Part shown: one piece after another, positions 18,332 through 27,417 of the stretch
Layout of the letters: every line of letters begins with the position of its first letter
Numbering within the stretch: the first letter of the stretch is position 1
Assembly (NCBI GenBank): GCA_023512345.1
Contig: JAILZT010000001.1
Span: forward strand, 124,001-188,000
Reading direction: 5' to 3'
Origin: Paenibacillus sp.
Lineage (GTDB): Bacteria > Bacillota > Bacilli > Paenibacillales > Paenibacillaceae
Length of the DNA: 64,000 nt
Program-made: the position numbers and the translations under genes
Notes under the pieces: model-generated
Databases searched by the model: none
What the model was told of the DNA's origin: nothing
What the model saw: the letters and a program-made list of their open reading frames with translations, nothing else

Positions 18332-19288
18332 CTAAATTTTCAAACGGTAAACCGCTTTATTCTCCAGGCCTCTTATAAAAGGGGTCCATTCCTCTGACTC
18401 AGGCGTTGTATCCAAAGCATCCTCAACCATTTGCAGCTTGGCATCCATAGCGTCTATATGATGCAATGCGACTGCCTCAGCCGTCTGTGGTTGAACAGGG
18501 CTACCCCATTCTCCCAGATTATGATGCGATAAGACCAAATGCTGTAATGCCAGAACTTTCTCCGAATCCAGATCAATTCCTGAACGGATAGCCGCCTCCG
18601 TAATCCAGTTAGCAGCCATTGAGATATGTCCGATTAGCTTGCCCTGAACACTATAATCAGAGACGATACCGATTTGCGAAATCATCTCCTCTGGCTTAGC
18701 GATATCATGAAGAATAATCCCTGCCTTCATTAGATCAGCATTCAAGAAAGGCCGTTGTTTACATAAAAACTCACCAAGCTCCAACATACGAACCATGTGA
18801 TAGGCAAGACCAGCAAAATAAGCATGATGATAGGTTTTTGCTGCCGGATAATGCATTAGCTTCTCTTCTACCTTACCCACACAGAACGAGACAATCGTTG
18901 ATATTTCTGGATCTGCGATACTTGCCATAACCGATTTAATGGTATGAATCAGATCTACGGGACGAATAGGTGCAGAGCGAATAAAGTCCGTTAGCGCTAC
19001 TCCATCAGAATCTACGACCAGTCTCATTTTTGAGACTTTGATCTGCAGCTTATCACGATAGGTATGAGCCGTACCTCGAACTTTTACAAGTGCCATTGGG
19101 AAAAATGTTTCTTTATCCGTTGTAGTCACGTCCCAGAACTTAGCAGACAGCTGCCCGGTCGAATCCCCTAAAACAATATCAAAATAATCCTTTTGAGGAG
19201 TACCATTCGTTTGTTTGATTGTCAGCTCACGCAATAGATAAAAGCCTACAAAATCATCCTGTGGAGCTAACTGTTTAATTTGAGTCAT
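18332..19288 (-). CDS. yhaM: 3'-5' exoribonuclease YhaM family
   Basis: A 318-residue protein with an N-terminal OB-fold (about 10-95, FYLLRELTIKQTNGTPQKDYFDI) and a C-terminal HD domain (about 160-300). The HD ligands are visible in YHHAYFAGLAYH, the ILHDIAKPEE pair, LSHHNLGEWGSP and LHHIDAMDAKL. Length and order match YhaM/Cbf1, an Mn-dependent 3'-5' exoribonuclease that also attacks single-stranded DNA. It is convergent with the exonuclease gene and shares its 3' DNA. Confidence 0.9.
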   Translation of the reverse strand: MTQIKQLAPQDDFVGFYLLRELTIKQTNGTPQKDYFDIVLGDSTGQLSAKFWDVTTTDKETFFPMALVKVRGTAHTYRDKLQIKVSKMRLVVDSDGVALTDFIRSAPIRPVDLIHTIKSVMASIADPEISTIVSFCVGKVEEKLMHYPAAKTYHHAYFAGLAYHMVRMLELGEFLCKQRPFLNADLMKAGIILHDIAKPEEMISQIGIVSDYSVQGKLIGHISMAANWITEAAIRSGIDLDSEKVLALQHLVLSHHNLGEWGSPVQPQTAEAVALHHIDAMDAKLQMVEDALDTTPESEEWTPFIRGLENKAVYRLKI

Positions 19289-19373
19289 GTTGAGCCTCCT
19301 ATTGATAACAGGTTTTACCTGCCCTTGTATATTTAACTTTTTGACACATGAACCATAATATCATATTTGGCAG

Positions 19374-19426
19374 AAAAAGGGGTTATCCCCCAGCCATTTT
19401 CATGACCTTTAGGATAACCCCTTAAC
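19374..19426 (-). terminator. Terminator of the FMN-binding protein gene
   Basis: A perfect 12-bp stem, AAGGGGTTATCC / GGATAACCCCTT, encloses a 23-nt loop and is followed on the minus strand by TTTTCTG. It starts about 22 bp after the stop of the triple FMN-domain gene. Confidence 0.72.
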
Positions 19427-19447
19427 CTTTTACTACTGTATAACGAA

Positions 19448-21694
19448 TTATTTACCGGCAGATTCAAGAGCAGATTTGATAGCTTCTACTGCTCTAGCAG
19501 ATACTGCTTTCTCATCGTCGTTGCTGCCAAATGCAGTCGGTTTGTAACCATATTTATGCATGATTCCAACATTAGTACCTTCAATTTCATTCTTCACTGT
19601 TTTTTCAGCTGCTGTCAAGGATTCAACAGTTCTGGTTTTGCCTGCAGCGTCAAGGAAGTATACAGTCATATTCACTGGAACTCCATTTTTAACAGTTACC
19701 ATTACGTTAACGAATTTATCTTTGCTTACACCGATGAAGATACCGTTGAAGTAAGCAGCTTTGTTTGTTTCTGCGATTTCTGCTTTTCCATAAGCTCTAT
19801 CAACAGCGGCTTTCAATGCGTTGCTGCTGCTGGTTGCGCCAGATATAGCATCAACTTCTTGTACGCCTTCTCTAGTTCCTGCAGCCATGAAGCTTGCAGT
19901 TAATTGCGGGATAGCTTTAACAACTTCTGCATAAGCCTTGGCGCCTAGGTCAACCATGTTCATGCCTACACGTGACAACACTACATCAACAATCTTGCCA
20001 TTACGCAGTGTTACCTCAGCTTTGTTAGTTCCTTTATCATATGCATTACCAAATGCAGTAAATGTACCATCTTTGTATTCGCTTTGTTGTTTCGAGGCAT
20101 TTGCTAATGCATCAGTCAAAGCAGCTCTAGCTGCAGCAGACAATACAGTTTGATCTTCGATATCAGCCATATCAATACCGTTTTCAATCAATCCTGAACG
20201 AATTGCAGCAACTGCTACTACTTGACTAGGTGACAATTTATTATCAGCAATAATTTTTTTGTCAGCTCCGAACAAGCTTACTTTAACATCAGTTACTTCA
20301 TCAGAAGCAATGTCAACCAACAAGAGGATCTTGGATTGGTTATCAACGCCGGCAAATTTGCCGTCAAAATATTGACCTGCAGTTGGTACTTTCAAAGCTT
20401 TTTCAAAAGCTCTTTCTACAGACTGATTCCAGCCATGGCTGCTTTCAGTTGCTCCGGAGATTCCGTCTACCTTCTCATCGTAGTTAGCGAAGAATGAACC
20501 GTTTGCAAGCAATTTAGCAGTCATTGGAGCGTATGCTTTTACTACTTCAGCGTAAGCCGTGTTTCCTCTGTCGATCAGGTTAGTTCCCAATCTCAACAGT
20601 TTCACATCAACCAGCTTACCGTTACGGATAACGATGTCTGCTCTTTCAACGCCTACACTTCTTGCAGTTCCATAAGCAGAGTAGAATCCATCAACATATG
20701 CGGATTTATTATCAATAGAAGCATTTTGTTGAGCATCCCAGAAAGCATTTACTGCAGCCTTGAAGTCAGCTTCCAGACCTGCTGTAGCTTTTGCGGATGT
20801 ACCGTTAGCCAACAGTTCTTGTTTGATTGCTGCAACTGCTGCGGTTTGTTCAGCTGTGTAGACCTTAGCATCAATGAAGTCTCCAGCAGCATTCATTGGA
20901 TATACCTTAACGTCTGTTAGTACGTTGGCTGAATACGTTACGAAAATGGAGTATTTACCTTCAGGATCAACACCCATGTGTTCACCATCGAAGAAAACAG
21001 CACCAGCAGGTTTAACCTTCAATGCTCTTTCGAAAGCTCTATCAACAGACAATTTCCAACCGTTGCTTGAACGGGTTGCGCCAGATACAGCATCAACTGC
21101 AGCGGCTTCGTCTCTTGTTTTTCCAACCAATCTAGTTTCCATCATGGCATATGCTTGCCAAAGAGTCTGATAGTTGTTGCGTGCATCTCTATCAATCATC
21201 TTAGGGCTAGTTCTCATAAGTTCAACACTAGCAACCTTGCCATTTTTTATAGTTACTTTAGCGCCTTCAGTACCTTTGGAGTAAGCATCGCCGTAAGCAA
21301 CATAAACTCCGTCTTGGTATACGCTTGCTTTAACAGTTACAGGTTTTACTGTAGCTACTGGTTTTGCTGTTGCTACTGGTTTTACTACTGGTTTTGCTGT
21401 TGCTTTTACAACTGGTTTTGCAGTTGCTTTTACAACCGGTTTTGTAGTTGCTTTTACAACTGGTTTTGCCGTTGGTTTTGCCGTTGGTTTTGCTGTTGGT
21501 TTTGGTTTTGCTGTTGGTTTTGCTGTTGGTTTCGCTGTTGGTTTTGGTTTTGCAGTTGCAGCAGGTGCTTCCTCGGAAGCTGCTGATACGGCATCAATCT
21601 TCAAATTCAACGCAGGTGCATTGATCGTATAAGCGATCGGTGACAACAAAAGTGCAGCAGCGACAGTCAGTGAAATAAATTTTCGGTTTTTCAA
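19448..21694 (-). CDS. Secreted protein with three covalent FMN-binding domains
   Basis: A 748-residue exported protein. A signal peptide (about 1-26) is followed by a KPTA/KPVVKATA low-complexity linker (about 48-122). Three units of about 200 residues come next. Each has an FMN_bind domain with the flavinylation motif D-x-x-S-G-A-T (Thr207, Thr416, Thr621) and a companion beta-rich domain (YFDGKFAGVD type). ApbE-type transferases attach FMN to the motif Thr in NqrC, RnfG and PplA, so three flavins per chain are predicted. No lipobox, LPXTG or SLH is seen, so it is free or held by the basic linker. It probably shuttles electrons in extracellular flavin respiration. No apbE or ndh2 gene is in the window. 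Confidence 0.82.
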   Translation of the reverse strand: MKNRKFISLTVAAALLLSPIAYTINAPALNLKIDAVSAASEEAPAATAKPKPTAKPTAKPTAKPKPTAKPTAKPTAKPVVKATTKPVVKATAKPVVKATAKPVVKPVATAKPVATVKPVTVKASVYQDGVYVAYGDAYSKGTEGAKVTIKNGKVASVELMRTSPKMIDRDARNNYQTLWQAYAMMETRLVGKTRDEAAAVDAVSGATRSSNGWKLSVDRAFERALKVKPAGAVFFDGEHMGVDPEGKYSIFVTYSANVLTDVKVYPMNAAGDFIDAKVYTAEQTAAVAAIKQELLANGTSAKATAGLEADFKAAVNAFWDAQQNASIDNKSAYVDGFYSAYGTARSVGVERADIVIRNGKLVDVKLLRLGTNLIDRGNTAYAEVVKAYAPMTAKLLANGSFFANYDEKVDGISGATESSHGWNQSVERAFEKALKVPTAGQYFDGKFAGVDNQSKILLLVDIASDEVTDVKVSLFGADKKIIADNKLSPSQVVAVAAIRSGLIENGIDMADIEDQTVLSAAARAALTDALANASKQQSEYKDGTFTAFGNAYDKGTNKAEVTLRNGKIVDVVLSRVGMNMVDLGAKAYAEVVKAIPQLTASFMAAGTREGVQEVDAISGATSSSNALKAAVDRAYGKAEIAETNKAAYFNGIFIGVSKDKFVNVMVTVKNGVPVNMTVYFLDAAGKTRTVESLTAAEKTVKNEIEGTNVGIMHKYGYKPTAFGSNDDEKAVSARAVEAIKSALESAGK

Positions 21695-22180
21695 TCTGTA
21701 TTCTCCTTTACCAAATCCCCAGTTTTTATGTTGCCATTTGTTAAAAAGTGAACCTTCGCAAGTGATATGCTTCCCTTCTCATGAAGAGCCTGTTGTCTCC
21801 TCACAAGAGGTCATCCCCCCTCTCGCTCCTGCATCTCTGCCTCATAATCTAAAAATGTAAAATAATACTTTATGTATGTTTATTGCGTTGAAAAATCTAT
21901 AAGGTGAATTTATTCACATAAAAAGGTATCAAAACTGTTACCAGTATTTTCAGCTTGATATTATCAAACATTTTAGATTGTTTTCTGTGTATAAAATCAC
22001 ACACCCTATAATAAAAATCACAATTTCCATATTAAACCACATTCGCTTGTCTTTTACTTATCAGACCTTTATGTTTCTACATCGTACAAAACCATACTTT
22101 AATTGGCCGGCACCAGATCAATAGACTTAAGATTCTTACAACCTCGACCGGCCATTTAAAAGTATCTTATTAGAAGTAAC
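21695..22180. other. 486-bp intergenic region upstream of the FMN-binding protein gene
   Basis: AT-rich sequence holding the promoter area of the FMN-binding protein gene on the minus strand. A GGCCGG / CCGGCC inverted repeat at 22104-22154 lies just after the stop of the IDEAL-like gene and may end that transcript, although no T tract is present. I see no other gene. Confidence 0.4.
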
Positions 22181-22633
22181 TCATGCACTCATTTGTATAT
22201 ATTTATTGGTAAGCTCCTCGAACCATTGTTTGTCTTGCAATGCGAGCGCGAAATCTATCAACTCTGTAATCTCGCTTTTTTGCAATTCCGGTGAGTCATT
22301 GAAACTGATCTCAGCACTTGCCGCTGCGGCGCCTTCAGATCCCTCTGTAAAGTCAAAGGAAAATTGTAGTTTAATATCACTCTCCATAAACTCATTACGA
22401 AGAAAATACAGAATCTCACACATCAATACAGGTCTAATCTGATTATCAAATACGCAGTCCATTACCCGAGCCCAATAATGCTGATTCGTGAGGTGCAGCT
22501 TATCATTGGTCAGGAGATACCTTTCTCCCTGAAAATCATTGACGAAATTCAGCTCCAACGGCTCCATTTTAAATATACCGGCGATTTGCTTCTTGGCGAT
22601 ATTCACAATGTCTTGCGTTTCTAATTTAATCAT
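22181..22633 (-). CDS. Hypothetical protein with C-terminal IDEAL-like motif
   Basis: A 150-residue soluble protein of unknown function. The C-terminal part (about 118-147, LIDFALALQDKQWFEELTNKY) matches the IDEAL pattern (IDxAL ... D ... F ... L) found in small Firmicutes proteins such as YpiB. The N-terminal 115 residues match no family I know. A GAGGTGC site precedes the ATG. It stands alone on the minus strand. No function is assigned. Confidence 0.6.
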   Translation of the reverse strand: MIKLETQDIVNIAKKQIAGIFKMEPLELNFVNDFQGERYLLTNDKLHLTNQHYWARVMDCVFDNQIRPVLMCEILYFLRNEFMESDIKLQFSFDFTEGSEGAAAASAEISFNDSPELQKSEITELIDFALALQDKQWFEELTNKYIQMSA

Positions 22634-22819
22634 CTCTCAAGCACCTCATCCCTCATATTTGGACTTCCACTAACGTCTCTGCTATCCGCAATATATTACT
22701 AATTTTTATTTAATTTAAAGTTAATATCGTCATCTTACTATACTTTGTTTATAGTTTTATATATCTTTTTCAAAATAAATGATTCAATCTTAATAAATTT
22801 GTTTAATTTATGTCCCACA

Positions 22820-22867
22820 ATAAAAAAGACTGCTTCGAGAGTTGGAAATCAACCTCAAAACAGCCTT
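22820..22867 (-). terminator. Terminator at the end of the purine operon
   Basis: On the minus strand AGGCTGTTTTGAG pairs, with two G-U wobbles, to TCTCGAAGCAGTCT and is followed by TTTTTT. The loop includes a smaller GTTGATTTCCAAC hairpin. It ends transcription about 50 bp after the adenine deaminase stop. Confidence 0.78.
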
Positions 22868-22916
22868 ATATACGATGTTACGGAATTAGTCTCTACACCG
22901 TTGAACTGAATCTAGC

Positions 22917-24728
22917 TTATACAAAAAGCGATACAAGTTGAATCCCCTCTTCCGGCGTAATTCGCACCAGCCCTTTATCCGTTAAACGAAGCGTCGGGAT
23001 TACAGCTAATGCAAGCAAAGACAGCGTCATAAAGGCATAATTCAACGTACAGCCTGCATCATATAGAGCCTTGCTTATAGCAGCAGACTGAGCGGACGCA
23101 ACCTCGAATGGCTCTGTAGACATCAACCCAGCTATAGCCAATGGAAAAAGAGTAGTACCGCCTGCTGTTATTACAGTCACTCCCCCCTGCGCATCAGCCA
23201 CTGCATTCGCAGCTTGGGCCATCAACTCCTCATCATTGCCGATTACAAGCACGTTATGGCTGTCATGGGCAACAGTCATAGCTATGGCTGCCGGTTCATG
23301 AAAACCAATTCCAGCTACAACACCTACCGATTGGTTCCCCGTTCCTTTGTGCCGCTCCAATACAGCGATTTTACATAAGCCATCCCCATCACCTATCTGC
23401 AGTTTCCCGTCTTCTACAGGAAGAGTGAGTATCTGCTCTAGGGTCTCCACATGGTTTTCCCGGATTTCAATCACTCTAGTGGGCAGCATGCCAGATACAA
23501 TCGGAGCTGCTATCACAAAGTCTTCAGCGGTTGGGCGTTTTGGTAAATGAACGGAGGTCAGGACTTCCTGCGGATAAGTGTACGGAGACAGTGACGCTGT
23601 CATTACACCTTTCTCGGCAACAACTACACCAGCTGCTATCGTGAGCACTACGTTAACATCCGACAAGTTGCCATCCAACAGTATAATATCTGCATAGGAG
23701 CCCGGTGTAATGGAACCGATATCCCTGGTTAAGCCAAAACGTTCAGCTGTATTAATAGTCGCCATCTGAAAGGCAGTCACAGGCTTCACACCTTGTGAAA
23801 TCGCATGGCGTACAACAAAATCCATATGACCTTCATCTCGCAGCGATTCCGAGCTCCGGTCATCAGTTACCAACATCATACGGCGTGGATCAAGCCCTCT
23901 CTCTGTATGTGCGGTAATGGTTTTTGCTACATCATGCCAGGCGGAGCCACGGCGCATTTTCGCATACATTCCAAGCCGGACCCGCTCAATCACATCATCC
24001 GCTGTGACACATTCATGATCGCCGGTAACACCAGCCGCCGCATATACTGGAAGCCTCCAGTCATTAGAAGGCCATGTGAAATGTCCATCCACGTATCTTC
24101 CTGCACGCAGTGTAGCCTGAATTTCCCCTAACATTTTGTCGTCACCATAAACGACACCTGGGAAGTTCATCACTTCACCCAGAGCAATCACATCTTCACC
24201 CCAGGTAAAGGCTTCAGCCACTTCTTCAGGCCCGATCGATGCACCCGTGGTCTCAAATTCCTCACCTGCCGCCGGCACACAGGAAGCAACCTGCATATAA
24301 GCAGCCAGCGGCGTGCCGCGCATTTCATCCAGCATCAGCTTTATGCCCTTAAGACCAAATACATTGGCAATCTCATGTGCGTCAAAAAATCCCCCGGTCG
24401 TTCCCATTGGTAGAACCGCACGGGCAAACTCAGTAACGGTAAGCTGTGTGCTCTCTATATGGCAGTGTCCATCCAGCAGCCCCGGGGCAATGTATTTGCC
24501 GCCCGCGTCAATAACCCGTGTTTTTTCTCCAATCATATGTGACACGTCTTTTCCGACATAGGCTATGCGCCCCCCTTGAACACCAACGGACATGCCCTCC
24601 AAAATCTCACCGGAGCATACATTAACCAACTTACCGCCTATTATAACTAATGTTGCAGATTGATCCCCACGTGCCGTAGCCACCAGTTCGGGCACACAAT
24701 CTGCCAACGGTTTTCTTATAAAATCCAT
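22917..24728 (-). CDS. adeC: Adenine deaminase
   Basis: A 603-residue amidohydrolase that converts adenine to hypoxanthine and ammonia, feeding xanthine dehydrogenase. Visible: the metal-binding LLDGHCHIESTQL, HEIANVFG, VDGHFTW, the VTDDRSSESL loop, and the long C-terminal adenine deaminase domain (VVAGIGFHEPAAIAMTVAHDSHNVLVIG). An upstream ATG (24749) exists, but ATG at 24728 has GGGGGAG 7 nt away and gives the usual MDFIRKPLAD start. It is the last gene of the purine operon, before a terminator. Confidence 0.9.
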   Translation of the reverse strand: MDFIRKPLADCVPELVATARGDQSATLVIIGGKLVNVCSGEILEGMSVGVQGGRIAYVGKDVSHMIGEKTRVIDAGGKYIAPGLLDGHCHIESTQLTVTEFARAVLPMGTTGGFFDAHEIANVFGLKGIKLMLDEMRGTPLAAYMQVASCVPAAGEEFETTGASIGPEEVAEAFTWGEDVIALGEVMNFPGVVYGDDKMLGEIQATLRAGRYVDGHFTWPSNDWRLPVYAAAGVTGDHECVTADDVIERVRLGMYAKMRRGSAWHDVAKTITAHTERGLDPRRMMLVTDDRSSESLRDEGHMDFVVRHAISQGVKPVTAFQMATINTAERFGLTRDIGSITPGSYADIILLDGNLSDVNVVLTIAAGVVVAEKGVMTASLSPYTYPQEVLTSVHLPKRPTAEDFVIAAPIVSGMLPTRVIEIRENHVETLEQILTLPVEDGKLQIGDGDGLCKIAVLERHKGTGNQSVGVVAGIGFHEPAAIAMTVAHDSHNVLVIGNDEELMAQAANAVADAQGGVTVITAGGTTLFPLAIAGLMSTEPFEVASAQSAAISKALYDAGCTLNYAFMTLSLLALAVIPTLRLTDKGLVRITPEEGIQLVSLFV

Positions 24729-24843
24729 AATTTTCTCCCCCGTTATCATCCTATTTGTTCTTCTTTAGAAAAACGGCTTCATCGTCCTAAATAGACGAAA
24801 GCCGTTTTGTTTTGAAGTAAATAGTGCTGATGTATTCCACCGA

Positions 24844-26076
24844 TTATCTTATGTTTGACTCATATACGTCAAGCGCTGCTTGAACACCCAGGCCGCAAGG
24901 CATCGAATATCCGTGGCGTATCAATACGGCTTCGAGTGCACCCAGCAGACGCAGTATGTTATTTTCACGGCAGCTGAATCCCATCGTACCTATACGCCAG
25001 ATTAAACCTTTTAGAGGCCCGAAGGAACTGGCAATTTCAATCCCAAACCGGTTAAGCAGCATAAAACGCACGGATTCTCCGTCCACTCCTTCCGGAATAA
25101 GTACACATGTGACTACCGTTAACTTACTTGCAGGATCTCCATAAAGTTTAAGCCCCATAGCTGTTAATCCAGCTACAAGTGCTTCTTCATGCAAGGCATG
25201 TCTGGCAAAGCGTGCTTCAAGCCCTTCCTCTAAGGTTAAACGCAAGCCTTCCCGGAGTGCATATAGCATAGAGGTCATCTCTGTATGATGATTCAGCCTC
25301 TTGGGGCTCCAATAATCCTGAAGCATGCCTAAATCAAAATAGTTACTGCGAACAAAGGACAGCTTCCCCCTCTGCGTTTCTCCGGTTCTTAATCCGCGCT
25401 CAACCCGTTTGCGACTCAATAGCTTGGCCTCAGCACGTTCATTATATGAGATGGGCGCCATACCCGAAGGAACGGATAGACATTTTTGGGTACCGCCAAT
25501 TACAGCATCCAGCATCCAGGCGTCCGTCTCTACAGGCACTCCGCCAATCGTTGCTACGGCATCGACAATGAACAATGCATCTTGCTCGCGGCAGGCCCGG
25601 CCAATCTCCAAGAGAGGCTGCACGCGGCCTGTTGAGGTTTCACCATGGACCATGGCGACCACATGCGGCCGGAAGCTTTTCATAGCTGCTATAACCTCAT
25701 TTGGCTCAAATACACTTCCCCAAGTTTTCTCCAGAACGAATACCTCCGCACCACAGCGCTCGGCAATTTCATGCAGAAGATGCCCAAACCGCCCGAAGAT
25801 CGGGATCAACACACGGTCTCCCGGTTCAATAAGACTAACCATCACCGCTTCAATGCCGGAGCGAGAAGTACCATCTACAGGGTAAGCCCAATCGTTGTCG
25901 GTAACGAATAGTTTCCGCAGCATTTCCATGGTTTCATTCATAATGTCGGTAAATTCCGGATCGAACTGCCCCAGCACTGGAAAAGACATCGCCCGCAGGA
26001 CACGCGGATCAACCTCCACCGGTCCCGGGGTCATAATACACCGCAGTGACGGTGACAAATCTTCGTACCGCTTCAT
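24844..26076 (-). CDS. pucG: (S)-ureidoglycine-glyoxylate aminotransferase
   Basis: A 410-residue class-V PLP aminotransferase. The N-terminal IMTPGPVEVDPRVL and the PLP-lysine segment GGTQKCLSVPSG are as in alanine-glyoxylate/PucG enzymes, with the Asp of FIVDAVATIGG contacting the cofactor. PucG moves the amino group of ureidoglycine to glyoxylate, giving glycine and oxalurate. It follows the allantoate amidohydrolase that makes ureidoglycine, which strongly supports PucG over a serine- or alanine-type enzyme. AGAGGGAGAG precedes ATG. Confidence 0.9.
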   Translation of the reverse strand: MKRYEDLSPSLRCIMTPGPVEVDPRVLRAMSFPVLGQFDPEFTDIMNETMEMLRKLFVTDNDWAYPVDGTSRSGIEAVMVSLIEPGDRVLIPIFGRFGHLLHEIAERCGAEVFVLEKTWGSVFEPNEVIAAMKSFRPHVVAMVHGETSTGRVQPLLEIGRACREQDALFIVDAVATIGGVPVETDAWMLDAVIGGTQKCLSVPSGMAPISYNERAEAKLLSRKRVERGLRTGETQRGKLSFVRSNYFDLGMLQDYWSPKRLNHHTEMTSMLYALREGLRLTLEEGLEARFARHALHEEALVAGLTAMGLKLYGDPASKLTVVTCVLIPEGVDGESVRFMLLNRFGIEIASSFGPLKGLIWRIGTMGFSCRENNILRLLGALEAVLIRHGYSMPCGLGVQAALDVYESNIR

Positions 26077-26115
26077 GATAATCTCTCCCTCTAGGACGCT
26101 AAAATACGTTGTAAT

Positions 26116-27417
26116 CTATACTGATATTTCCTTATAGGCAAGCTCATATAACAATTCGGTCAGAACGTCCAATCCTGCGGCCAGCTCCTCTGGGGAAGAA
26201 TATTCTGCAGGGGAATGACTGATGCCATCCCGACTAGGTACAAAAATCATCGCCGTAGGACATTGCGGTGCAAAAAGCTGCGCATCGTGCCCAGCACCGC
26301 TCACCATGGTGCGGTAACTCCTGTCCTGCTGTTGACATATGCGTTCCAGACGCTGGCACATCTCGCTGTCCATAGGGGCGGGAGGAGCGCTGAGCCTAGA
26401 CTCAAGTTCAATAGTCAGACCACGCCGTTCCGCAATTTCATCGAAAATTGAAAGAATATCAGCACAGAAGCTCTCCAGCTTCTCAGCTTCACTATGCCGA
26501 ATATCCAGTGTAAAATGAACCTCACCCGGAATTACATTCGGTGTATTGGGGATGACCTCTAACCGACCCGATGTCGCCACAAGCGGTTCACCGGCCCCAT
26601 GGGCTAAACGCTCCAGCATAAGCAGCATTTCAGACGCACCCGCCAGCGCATCCTTCCGCAGGTTCATGGGTGTCGTACCCGCGTGATTTGCCGTTCCGGT
26701 AACTTTAACCATGAAGCGTCTTTGTCCGGCAATAGCCTGCACTATCCCAATCTGCGTCCCTGTCTTTTCAAGAAGAATCCCCTGTTCAATATGCAGCTCC
26801 ACAAAAGCTCCAATATCCTTTCTCCTGCATGAATATCCACGATTTTCTGAGTCAAAAGTGTCGCCATCTCCGTACTTAGCCATTGCAGTTCTTAGAGTAA
26901 TACCCTCAGAATCGGCGAAGGATTCCGCTTCACTTCCGTCGTACATCCCCGTAACATGGCCAGAACCCCAAAAGGTTAACGGAAAACGGCTACCTTCCTC
27001 TTCACAAAATGATACAACCTCTAATGTCCGCTGCGGTGCTCCATAAGTTTGCTGCAAATAATGTATGGCAGTAACCGCAGCCGCTATACCATAGGCTCCA
27101 TCATATTTCCCGCCATTCACTACGGTATCCACATGCGAGCCTGTTAAAATCACTTTTTCGTCTTCGTTTCGGCCGATCAGCCGTCCATATACATTTCCAA
27201 CCTTATCTCTTGCAACCTTTAGACCCAGCCCAGCCATTTTCTCCTGCAAAAATAACTGCGCTTGGTTCCATTCCGGCGTGTACAGCAATCTGGTGATGCC
27301 CGGTCCCGGAGCACTAAATGCGGCCAGTTCATCAAGCAGCTTCAACATTATCGAGGCAGGTGGCTGTATTATCGGCGCACTCATCGGATTAGCTGCCCTT
27401 TCTTGATCTTCAGCCAT
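26116..27417 (-). CDS. pucF: Allantoate amidohydrolase
   Basis: A 433-residue M20 amidohydrolase of the allantoate/ureidoglycolate/hydantoinase group. Metal ligands are visible in TGSHVDTV, KYDGAYG, FCEEEGSRFP, VELHIEQG and the late SGAGHDAQ. It hydrolyses allantoate to ureidoglycine with release of ammonia and CO2. The first ATG (27417) has AGGAGA nearby and makes a 37-bp overlap with the allantoinase gene. An internal ATG at 27384 would give an ATGA overlap with a weaker site; both are possible. It lies between pucH and pucG. Confidence 0.9.
   Translation of the reverse strand: MAEDQERAANPMSAPIIQPPASIMLKLLDELAAFSAPGPGITRLLYTPEWNQAQLFLQEKMAGLGLKVARDKVGNVYGRLIGRNEDEKVILTGSHVDTVVNGGKYDGAYGIAAAVTAIHYLQQTYGAPQRTLEVVSFCEEEGSRFPLTFWGSGHVTGMYDGSEAESFADSEGITLRTAMAKYGDGDTFDSENRGYSCRRKDIGAFVELHIEQGILLEKTGTQIGIVQAIAGQRRFMVKVTGTANHAGTTPMNLRKDALAGASEMLLMLERLAHGAGEPLVATSGRLEVIPNTPNVIPGEVHFTLDIRHSEAEKLESFCADILSIFDEIAERRGLTIELESRLSAPPAPMDSEMCQRLERICQQQDRSYRTMVSGAGHDAQLFAPQCPTAMIFVPSRDGISHSPAEYSSPEELAAGLDVLTELLYELAYKEISV

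Noticed and set aside
21330..21560. Short DNA repeats that could suggest a CRISPR-like array
   Set aside because: The repeats are in-frame codons for KPTA/KPVVKATA units without unique spacers.
21155..21586. Plus-strand ORF very rich in Cys, Trp and Phe
   Set aside because: It is the antisense of the KPTA repeat linker of the FMN-binding protein; repeats keep the frame open.
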